From NCBI GenBank assembly GCA_019233165.1, contig JAFAMS010000217.1, forward strand, positions 1 to 5,797: a DNA stretch of 5,797 nucleotides, written 5' to 3'. The first letter of the stretch is position 1; the number at the start of each line of letters is the position of its first letter. The notes beneath the pieces are model-generated. The model did not search any database, was not told the origin of the DNA, and saw nothing but the letters and a program-made list of their open reading frames with translations. This stretch comes from Vulcanimicrobiota bacterium. Its GTDB lineage: Bacteria; Vulcanimicrobiota; Vulcanimicrobiia; Vulcanimicrobiales; Vulcanimicrobiaceae. The translations under genes and the position numbers were made by a program. Below, one piece after another: positions 1-5,162 of this stretch.

Positions 1-1
1 G

Positions 2-988
2 CGGGCCGAAGACTTCTGGGGCGATGCCCAGCGCGCCCAACGGGTAATGAAGGAGCTGGCCGAGCTGCGCGAGGAGAGCGACGCCCTTGCGCGCGTCGAG
101 ACGCTGCTCGACGACGCCGCCGAGACGCTCGAGGTGCTGGGCGGCGAGGAAGGCGCGGCGGCCGATGCGGATGCGGCGATCGGGGACGCGCAGGCGCGGC
201 TGGACGAGCTCGAGATGGCGGCGAACTTCGATCGCGAGTACGACGGGCACGGCGCGATCGTCACGATCAACGCCGGCGCCGGCGGCGTCGACGCCGCCGA
301 TTGGGCGCAGATGCTCGCGCGGATGTACGTACGCTGGGCCGAGGCCAAAGATTTTCCGGTGACGGTCAGCGACGAGTCGCCGGCCGAAGAAGCCGGCTTG
401 AAGTCAGTCACGTTCTTCGTGCGCGGGCGCAACGCGTACGGGATGCTCGAAAGCGAGCGCGGCGTCCATCGTCTCGTTCGCATCTCACCCTTCGATCAGC
501 AGCATCGCCGCCACACCTCGTTCGCGTCGGTCGACGTCATCCCGGAGCTCGAGGGTCACGAAGGCGCGGCCTTCGAGATCAAACCGGACGAGATCCGCGT
601 CGAAACCTTCAAGGCCGGTGGTGCCGGCGGGCAATACGTGAACAAGACCGAGTCGGCGGTACGGATCGTCCACATCCCGACCGGGACCGTCGTCGCGTCG
701 CAACAAGAGCGCTCGCAGATGCAGAATCGCGACGTGGCGATGAACATCTTGCGCGCCAAGCTCGTTCAGCGCGAGTACGAGGAGCGGCAGACGAAGCTCT
801 CCGAGCTGCGCGGCGAGCGGCGGGCGAACGAGTGGGGCTCGCAGATCCGCTCGTATGTGCTCCAACCGTATTCGCTCGTGAAAGATCATCGCACCGGCGT
901 CGAGACCGGGAACACGCAAGCGGTCCTCGACGGCGAGATCGACCTGTTCATCTGGCCGTACCTGCAACAGCGGAACAAAATTGCCTAA
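2..988 (+). CDS. prfB: Peptide chain release factor 2 (RF2), 5' partial
   Basis: Class I release factor that reads UGA and UAA stop codons in the ribosomal A site and triggers hydrolysis of peptidyl-tRNA. The frame is open from base 2. The residues before the internal ATG at 47 (EDFWGDAQRAQRV) match the usual RF2 N-terminal stretch, so ATG47 is not the start and the true start lies left of the window. Visible landmarks are the catalytic GGQ loop (GGAGGQYVNK, GGQ at bases 626-634), the RF2-specific stop-recognition tripeptide SPF (485-493, in RISPFDQQHRRHTSF), and the RF2-type C-terminus. About 328 residues are present of the usual 365 or so. The segment AGAGGVDAADW replaces the more common AGAGGTEAQDW. 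The programmed +1 frameshift site known in many prfB genes would fall upstream and cannot be judged. The stop TAA overlaps the next gene by 8 bases. Confidence 0.97.
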   Translation, partial: RAEDFWGDAQRAQRVMKELAELREESDALARVETLLDDAAETLEVLGGEEGAAADADAAIGDAQARLDELEMAANFDREYDGHGAIVTINAGAGGVDAADWAQMLARMYVRWAEAKDFPVTVSDESPAEEAGLKSVTFFVRGRNAYGMLESERGVHRLVRISPFDQQHRRHTSFASVDVIPELEGHEGAAFEIKPDEIRVETFKAGGAGGQYVNKTESAVRIVHIPTGTVVASQQERSQMQNRDVAMNILRAKLVQREYEERQTKLSELRGERRANEWGSQIRSYVLQPYSLVKDHRTGVETGNTQAVLDGEIDLFIWPYLQQRNKIA

Positions 989-1877
989 TCCGAGCGTCGA
1001 CGTCGTCGTCGTTTGTTGGAACGACAAGGCGAACATCACGAAGGCCCTGGACTCGGTCTTCGCGCTCCCAGAAGTGCGTGAAGATCCGCATTTTGCCAAC
1101 GTCGTCGTCTCCGACAACGGCTCGACCGACGGCTCGCGCGAGTTCATCCGCGAGCGCTACGGCGACCGGGTAACGATCGTGGAAAACGGCGCGAACCTCG
1201 GCTTCGCGGCCGCGTGCAACCGGGCGTTCGTTGTGACCTGGTCTCCCTACGTCTACTTGCTCAATCCCGACGCCGAGCTGAAGGCCGGCGCGCTCCGGGA
1301 GATCGTCGCCTTCATGGAAGCGCATCCGCGTTGCGGGATCGCCGGCTCGAGAATCTACAATCTCGACGGCTCGATCCAGCGCGATGCGGTCGGCGAATTC
1401 GACACGTGGGCCGGGGCGTTTCTGCGCTCGAGCGCTTGGGGAGAGCTCCCGCCGTTGCGCCGTTTCGCAAACGGCGCGTCGTTGCGCGAATGGGATTTTT
1501 CGACGCCGCGAAAAGTCGATATCGTGATCGGCGCCGCGATGGCAATCCGCCGCGAGCTCTTCGCCCAGGTCGGGATGTTCGACGAACGGTTCTTCCTGTA
1601 TCACGAGGAAGTCGATTTCGCGAAGCGAGCCGCCGGCGCGGGCTGGGAAACGTGGTACGTCCCCGCAAGTGAAGCGGTGCACGAAGGGCGCGCGAGCGCG
1701 CGCGGCTCGTACAACGTCGAAACGCGCAAACAGCGCTCGCGGCGCGCCTACTGGCTCAAACACCACGGGCCGCTCTGGTACGGCTCGCTCGTGGCCGCGC
1801 TGGCGGGGCGATATGCCTTGTACGCCGGCGCCGCGGCGGGAATAGCTATCGCCGCGCGGAGGATGCTCGGCCGGTGA
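981..1877 (+). CDS. Family 2 glycosyltransferase (rhamnosyltransferase/WbbL-like)
   Basis: Predicted GT-A fold glycosyltransferase of 298 residues that would move a nucleotide-activated sugar onto a polysaccharide or lipid-linked acceptor at the inner face of the membrane. In order: N-terminal strand VDVVVVCWND (6-15), nucleotide-binding SDNGSTDG (44-51), NLGFAAACN (72-80), the DXD-equivalent LLNPDAEL (93-100), and the acceptor/catalytic region FDERFFLYHEEVDFAKR (200-216), where HEEVD stands for the FEDVD common in this family. The last 30 residues (about 267-293) are hydrophobic and Ala/Gly-rich, suggesting membrane association. The start is TTG at 981, overlapping prfB by 8 bases. No GTG or ATG precedes the first conserved strand and no good ribosome binding site is visible, so translation is probably coupled to prfB. 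No other polysaccharide genes are in view, so the sugar and acceptor are unknown. Confidence 0.92.
   Translation: MPNPSVDVVVVCWNDKANITKALDSVFALPEVREDPHFANVVVSDNGSTDGSREFIRERYGDRVTIVENGANLGFAAACNRAFVVTWSPYVYLLNPDAELKAGALREIVAFMEAHPRCGIAGSRIYNLDGSIQRDAVGEFDTWAGAFLRSSAWGELPPLRRFANGASLREWDFSTPRKVDIVIGAAMAIRRELFAQVGMFDERFFLYHEEVDFAKRAAGAGWETWYVPASEAVHEGRASARGSYNVETRKQRSRRAYWLKHHGPLWYGSLVAALAGRYALYAGAAAGIAIAARRMLGR
1858..1863 (+). promoter_or_regulatory. Shine-Dalgarno site for the YbjQ-like gene
   Basis: GGAGGA lies 10 bases before the GTG at 1874, inside the end of the glycosyltransferase gene. It supports the GTG at the 4-base GTGA overlap as the real start. Confidence 0.6.
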
Positions 1878-2230
1878 TCGCTCCCGAGAACGTCGTCACG
1901 TTCGAGAAGATCGAAGGGTTCCGCGTCCTCAAGTCGTTCGGCTACGCATACGGTCAGGCGAGCCGGCCGAAGAACCTGCTGCGCGCCACCTTCCGCAGCA
2001 TCGGCGCGTTCATCGGCCTGGCGCCGATCGAGTATCTTACCGACGCCGAACGCGCACGCGCGGATTCGCTCGACGCGCTGATCGCGCGCGCGAACGCCTT
2101 GGGTGCGAACGGAATCCTCGGCTTGCAATTCCAAGTCGCCGAGCAGTCCGACGGCTCGACGCGCGTCGTCGCCTTCGGCGAAGCGGTTTTCCTCGACCCG
2201 GACCCGAATACGGCGCCTCCGCAGCGATGA
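1874..2230 (+). CDS. YbjQ/UPF0145 family protein
   Basis: A 118-residue protein matching the YbjQ family (UPF0145, sometimes called putative heavy-metal-binding), whose biochemical role is not established. Family features visible: an N-terminal strand leading into the G-x-A-x-G-type segment FGYAYGQASRPKNLLRATF (22-40), a Gly/Ile-rich turn RSIGAFIGLAPIEY (41-54), a helix with Ala and Arg repeats (58-75), then LGANGILGLQFQV (76-88, the usual LGANAVVG signature) and a final strand VVAFGEAVFL (98-107). Length is typical (about 105-120). The GTG start overlaps the upstream stop as GTGA, and its own stop overlaps the next start as ATGA, so it is tightly coupled on both sides. I see no metal-binding Cys or His cluster; there is not a single Cys or His in the protein. 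YbjQ proteins form pentamers in solved structures; that assembly here is inference. Confidence 0.85.
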   Translation: MIAPENVVTFEKIEGFRVLKSFGYAYGQASRPKNLLRATFRSIGAFIGLAPIEYLTDAERARADSLDALIARANALGANGILGLQFQVAEQSDGSTRVVAFGEAVFLDPDPNTAPPQR

Positions 2231-2886
2231 GCCTCGAAGAGCGCGCGCGAAGGGAACGCCTCCTCGGACGTGCGGTGCGCGCCGTCGAAAACTGCCGCAA
2301 GTGTCAGATCGGGTACACCCGCACGCATCCGGCGTACGGTGAAGGCGACCCGTGCGCGCGACTGATGCTCGTCGGCGAAGGGCCAGGCGAGACGGAAGAC
2401 CGCCTTGGCCGGCCGTTCGTCGGCCGCGCCGGTGAACTGCTCGACAAGATGATTGCGTCGATCGGGCTCGCGCGCGAAGACGTTTTCATTTGTAACACCG
2501 TCAAGTGCCGCCCGACCTTCGACGACGGCGTCCGGCTGCGCAATCGCGCGCCGGCACCGGAAGAGATGGCGAACTGCCGGCCGTACCTCGACGAACAGAT
2601 CGAGATCGTGCGCCCCGCGGTCATCCTCGCGCTGGGCGCCCCCGCGGCGAAGTCGTTTCTCGGCGATCGCTTTTCGATCACGAAACAGCGCGGAATTTGG
2701 TATGACGGGCCGCACGGGATCCCGCTGATCGCAACGTTTCACCCGGCGTACATCTTGCGTCAGACCGGCGGGGAGATCAACGCGGTCAAGCGGCTGGTCT
2801 GGGCGGATCTCAAGCAAGTTCGCGCTCGGCTCGACGAGCCGCCGCCGGAGGCTCGCTCGGACGTGGTGCAAGAAGCGTTGTTCTAA
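2227..2886 (+). CDS. Family 4 uracil-DNA glycosylase (4Fe-4S)
   Basis: Base-excision repair enzyme that removes uracil arising in DNA from cytosine deamination or dUTP incorporation. The 219-residue protein has the family 4 layout: Fe-S cysteines C23 and C26 (NCRKC), C94 (VKCRP) and C117 (ANCRPYL); the uracil/active-site loop VGEGPGETEDRLGRPFVGRAG beginning at residue 49; N90 in the ICNTVKCRP segment; and the minor-groove intercalation motif HPAYILR (172-178). The region between the third and fourth cysteines reads TFDDGVRLRNRAPAPEE, several residues longer than the usual CRPPxNRxPxPEE. The C-terminal 20 residues are an acidic, poorly conserved tail. The ATG overlaps the upstream stop (ATGA), and it is the only ATG start in the window. 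Family 4 enzymes are typical of thermophiles and many other bacteria lacking the Ung type; whether Ung also exists in this genome is unknown. Confidence 0.95.
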   Translation: MSLEERARRERLLGRAVRAVENCRKCQIGYTRTHPAYGEGDPCARLMLVGEGPGETEDRLGRPFVGRAGELLDKMIASIGLAREDVFICNTVKCRPTFDDGVRLRNRAPAPEEMANCRPYLDEQIEIVRPAVILALGAPAAKSFLGDRFSITKQRGIWYDGPHGIPLIATFHPAYILRQTGGEINAVKRLVWADLKQVRARLDEPPPEARSDVVQEALF

Positions 2887-2927
2887 TTCGTCCGAGTGCG
2901 GGTATGAGGGGGCCCGAAAGGACGAAT
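2886..2927 (+). repeat. Inverted repeat / mRNA hairpin covering the FAS1 gene leader
   Basis: Perfect 8-base arms ATTCGTCC (2886-2893) and GGACGAAT (2920-2927), with a second inner 4-base pairing CGGG (2899-2902) with CCCG (2913-2916). The left arm starts on the last base of the upstream stop codon. The right arm holds the GGA of the putative Shine-Dalgarno AAAGGA and ends 4 bases before the GTG start, so folding would hide the ribosome binding site. There is no T-run after it, so it does not look like an intrinsic terminator. A protein-binding operator is another possibility. Confidence 0.5.
2917..2922 (+). promoter_or_regulatory. Shine-Dalgarno site for the FAS1 gene
   Basis: AAAGGA with 9 bases to the GTG at 2932. 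It supports this start, which also places a complete signal peptide at the N-terminus. Half of the site sits in the right arm of the inverted repeat. Confidence 0.55.
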
Positions 2928-2931
2928 ACCT

Positions 2932-3591
2932 GTGAAGCATCTTTCGACTCGCATTTTCATCGGCGCAGCGCTCATCGCGTTAGGCTGTGCAGGTGGCGTG
3001 AGCGCCCAGACGCCCCAAGTCCCGCCGACGCCGACGGCCGGGCCGACCGCTCTCCCGCCGCCGGGTGCGCCCCTCGATCGCTCGAAGATCGCGCCTCCGC
3101 AGCCATTGACCGCACACCCCGGTCCGGTGCAAGGGACGACGTCGGCAACGGGGATCGACATCATCGCGGGAACCGATGGCTTCCACACCTTTGCGCAAGC
3201 CGTCTCCGCGTCGGGCTTGATGGACACGCTGCACGGCTCCGGGCCGTACACGATCTTCGCTCCGACGGACGTCGCGTTCGCGCGGCTTCCCGCCGGCCAG
3301 TTGGACGCGTTGCTTCGACCCGAGAACCGCGAGCGTCTGCGCGCGCTGGTGATGTACCTCATTGTCCCGAGCGACGTGCACATGGACGCGATCGGACGCT
3401 CGCGTACGGTTCCGACGCTGCTGGGCGAACCGGCTGCGTTGCAGCGCTCGGCGAGCGGCGCGTTCACGTTCAACGGCGCGAACGTCATCGAACGTGACGT
3501 GCAGGCCTCGAACGGTGAGGTCGACGTCATCGACAGCATCGTCCTCCCGCGACGCAATCCGGCCGACCAAGGCAAGAACGCGACACACTAG
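2932..3591 (+). CDS. Secreted fasciclin (FAS1) domain protein
   Basis: A 219-residue exported protein with one FAS1 domain, a fold used in extracellular adhesion and matrix contacts. Residues 1-25 are a classical signal peptide: Lys/Arg start, hydrophobic FIGAALIALG, then a VSA-Q cleavage site. Residues 26-66 are a proline/alanine/threonine-rich linker. The FAS1 domain covers about 78-206, with TDGFHTFAQAVSASGL (81-96), the H1 motif YTIFAPTDVAFARLP (106-120), the central MYLIVPSDV (141-149) where many relatives have a Tyr-His pair, and the H2 motif ending VDVIDSIVLP (197-206). A short charged tail follows. The cysteine at 19 is not in a good lipobox, so signal peptidase I is favoured over lipoprotein processing. 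Its ligand is unknown, and it shows no functional link to the DNA repair and RNA modification genes beside it. Confidence 0.93.
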   Translation: MKHLSTRIFIGAALIALGCAGGVSAQTPQVPPTPTAGPTALPPPGAPLDRSKIAPPQPLTAHPGPVQGTTSATGIDIIAGTDGFHTFAQAVSASGLMDTLHGSGPYTIFAPTDVAFARLPAGQLDALLRPENRERLRALVMYLIVPSDVHMDAIGRSRTVPTLLGEPAALQRSASGAFTFNGANVIERDVQASNGEVDVIDSIVLPRRNPADQGKNATH

Positions 3592-3597
3592 AAGCTA

Positions 3598-3612
3598 GGG
3601 GCGTGACGCCCC
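3598..3612 (+). repeat. GC-rich palindrome over the rlmN start codon
   Basis: GGGGCGT-G-ACGCCCC: 7-base arms (3598-3604 and 3606-3612) around a single base. As RNA it would form a 6-bp stem with a UGA loop that encloses the GTG start (3603-3605) of rlmN. It could limit initiation, act as a protein site, or be chance in GC-rich DNA. No T-run follows, so a terminator is unlikely. Confidence 0.4.
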
Positions 3613-4690
3613 AAACGATCTGGTTCGACGAAAAGGCTCGCCGCTGCGGATATCCCAGCGGCGAGGCCTTTGCGCAGGCGCACGGCCTCAAGCGGTACCG
3701 GCTCGACCAGATCTATCGCGCGGCTGCGAAGGAACTCGTCGGCGAGCTCGATGCGATCACGACGCTTCCCAAAGAGCTGCGTGCGGCGCTCCAGGGCGAA
3801 GGGTTCGAGCTCGACGGCGTCGTCCCGGCGATCGTTCAACGCTCGGGCGACGGTCAAACGACGAAAGGCTTGTTCCGCTTGGCCGACGGCTCCGACGTCG
3901 AAGCGGTGCTGATGGAGCACCACGGCAACCGGAGCACCGTCTGCATCTCGAGCCAAGCCGGATGCGCCTTTGCGTGCGCGTTCTGCTCGACCGGACAAGC
4001 CGGGTTCACGCGCAATCTCGAAGCCACGGAAATCTTCGATCAAGCGCGCTTTTTCGCGCGCGAGCTCGCGAGCCGCGAGAAGAAGGTCACGAACATCGTC
4101 TTCATGGGATGGGCGAGCCGTTCCACAACTACGACGCCGTCATGGACGCGGTCCGTTTGCTCGCCGATCCAAAGGGATTCGGCTTGGGCCACCGGCACAT
4201 CACGATCTCGACGGTCGGGCTCGTCCCGCAGATCGATCGCTTCTCCGGCGAGGGCCTGCAGGTCAATCTCGCGATCTCGCTTCACGCGCCGAGCGACGAG
4301 CTGCGCTCCAGGATCATGCCGGTGAACCGCCGCTACAAGCTCGACGAGCTGATGGCGGCTTGCGGCCGTTACATCGCGCGAACCAATCGAAAGATCTTCT
4401 TCGAATATGTCATGCTGGCCGGCGTCAACGATACGACGGAGTGCGCGCGCGCGTTGGCAGCGTTGATGCACGGGCCGCTCTACCACGTCAACTTGATCCC
4501 GTACAACTCCACGCCGGATGGGGACTTCCAGGGGACGAGCGACGCAGGCATCAAGGCGTTCAAGCGCGAGCTCGAGATGAGGGGCACCGTCGCGACGATC
4601 CGCGTCCCGATGGGTCGCGACATTGCGGCCGCGTGCGGTCAGCTGCGCGCCCAGACGCAACCCAAGGTCAAACTCGCTATTGCCGAGTAA
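3603..4690 (+). CDS. rlmN: 23S rRNA (A2503-C2)/tRNA (A37-C2) methyltransferase RlmN, with a one-base frameshift
   Basis: Radical-SAM enzyme that methylates C2 of A2503 in 23S rRNA and of A37 in some tRNAs. The gene is split over two frames: 3603 to about 4109 encodes residues 1-169, and 4109 to 4690 continues in the -1 frame; the unshifted frame runs on as nonsense to 4325. Joined, it gives 362 residues, normal for RlmN. Visible features: N-terminal helical region RYRLDQIYRA (31-40); resolving cysteine C114 (STVCISSQ); the Fe-S cluster motif CAFACAFC (121-128, C-x3-C-x2-C); the SAM-binding FMG/MGEPFHNYD at the frame change; TISTVGLVPQI; HAPSDELRSRIMPVNRRY; and the methyl-carrying C345 (DIAAACGQL). 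Everything catalytic is present, so the gene is probably functional in the organism and the shift is a sequencing or assembly slip; a real lesion or ribosomal frameshifting are alternatives. The GTG start has an AGGGG only one base upstream and sits in a palindrome, so the start is less certain than the gene. Confidence 0.93.
4104..4113 (+). other. Frameshift point in rlmN
   Basis: ATGGGATGGG, a direct repeat of ATGGG. The family motif Phe-Met-Gly-Met-Gly-Glu-Pro needs ATG GGN ATG GGC, so one base is missing between the two copies. Upstream coding frame ends at GGA (4107-4109) and the downstream frame resumes at ATG (4109-4111). A -1 slip of the Gly-tRNA from GGA to GGG would restore the protein exactly, but no standard slippery heptamer or clear downstream structure is seen. 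Confidence 0.85.
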
Positions 4691-5150
4691 TCGGGTCCCG
4701 GCGAGCCCTCGGGTTCGCCAGCTTCGCGGCGACGACATCGCGGCGATGCGTCAGCTCCTCGACGTGTTCGCCACTGCCTTCGGGGAGCCGGAAAACTATC
4801 GCGAGCGTCAACCTTCCGATGCGTACCTGCGCGCGTTCCTAGAACGGTCGGATGCGGTTGCCCTTGCGGCAGTCGTCGAAGAAGCCGTCGTCGGCGGTCT
4901 CGTCGCCTACGTCCTCACGAAATTCGAGCAAGAACGCTTCGAAGTCTACATCTACGACCTGGCCGTTGCAGCCGAGTTCCGCAGGCGTGGAATCGCGACC
5001 GCGTTGATCGAGGACCTTCGAAGGATCGCAAGGGAGATCGGTGCGTACGTCATCTACGTTCAAGCCGATCGGGGCGATGACGCCGCCACCGCTCTGTACG
5101 AGTCACTCGGAAAGTGCGCAGAGGTTCTGCACTTTGACATCGGCGTGTAA
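4680..5150 (+). CDS. aac(3)-I-like: AAC(3)-I-like aminoglycoside N-acetyltransferase (GNAT family)
   Basis: GNAT enzyme expected to transfer acetyl from acetyl-CoA to an amine; the closest family I recognise is AAC(3)-I, which acetylates the 3-amino group of gentamicin- and fortimicin-type aminoglycosides. The likeness to remembered AAC(3)-Ia is high over the whole length: EAVVGGLVAYVL (68-79), FEQ (82-84), VYIYDLAV (89-96), the CoA-binding RRRGIATALI (101-110), GAYVIYVQADRGDDAATALY (121-140) and the terminal HFDI (151-154). The length of 156 residues from TTG at 4680 also fits (about 154). That start overlaps the rlmN stop by 11 bases; the only nearby ATG (4746) would remove the first strand (VRQLRGDDI), so TTG is preferred, with only a weak AAGGT before it. 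No integron, attC site or insertion sequence is visible, so this looks like a resident chromosomal homologue. Its true substrate is unproven. Confidence 0.85.
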   Translation: MPSNRVPASPRVRQLRGDDIAAMRQLLDVFATAFGEPENYRERQPSDAYLRAFLERSDAVALAAVVEEAVVGGLVAYVLTKFEQERFEVYIYDLAVAAEFRRRGIATALIEDLRRIAREIGAYVIYVQADRGDDAATALYESLGKCAEVLHFDIGV

Positions 5151-5152
5151 CC

Positions 5153-5158
5153 GGAGGG
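5153..5158 (+). promoter_or_regulatory. Shine-Dalgarno site for the DUF4760-like gene
   Basis: GGAGGG, 4 bases before the GTG at 5163 and much too far (16 bases) from the alternative ATG at 5175. It decides for GTG as the start and is the strongest ribosome binding site in the window. Confidence 0.7.
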
Positions 5159-5162
5159 AATT

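Noticed and set aside
1688..1706. GCGCGCGAGCGCGCGC palindrome in the glycosyltransferase gene
   Set aside because: Explained by Ala/Arg codons in the coding frame; simple GC alternation with no positional reason to be regulatory.
948..1766. Long antisense open frame across the glycosyltransferase
   Set aside because: High-GC DNA gives long open antisense frames. The translation is Arg/Ala-rich with no recognisable domain, and the + strand gene shows clear GT2 motifs.
2886..2931. Intrinsic terminator after the UDG gene
   Set aside because: The inverted repeat has a 26-base interior and no T-run, and it abuts the next start codon.
1954..2940. Antisense open frame of 328 codons over the ybjQ-like and UDG genes
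   Set aside because: Shadow of two well-supported + strand genes; no ribosome binding site or family motifs.
2980..2994. Lipobox at Cys19 of the FAS1 protein
   Set aside because: The residues before the Cys (Ala-Leu-Gly) do not match the usual Leu-Ala/Ser-Gly/Ala pattern well, and a clear VSA-Q signal peptidase I site follows.
4045..4080. Self-complementary GCGCGC and CTCGCGAG runs near the rlmN frameshift
   Set aside because: They lie upstream rather than downstream of the shift point and match ordinary Ala/Arg/Glu codons in GC-rich DNA, so they give no good case for programmed frameshifting.
4110..4325. The unshifted end of rlmN as a real shorter protein
   Set aside because: After the frame change the translation is Ser/Arg-rich and unlike any RlmN, while the -1 frame continues the family exactly.
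4040..4738. Antisense open frame over the second half of rlmN
   Set aside because: Shadow of rlmN; composition and lack of motifs argue against coding.
3970..4842. Third-frame + strand open frame across rlmN and the start of the acetyltransferase gene
   Set aside because: Arg/Ser-rich nonsense translation while both overlapping true genes have full family motifs.
4746..5150. ATG4746 as the start of the acetyltransferase
   Set aside because: It would delete the first strand and helix region shared with AAC(3)-I proteins; TTG4680 gives the normal family length.
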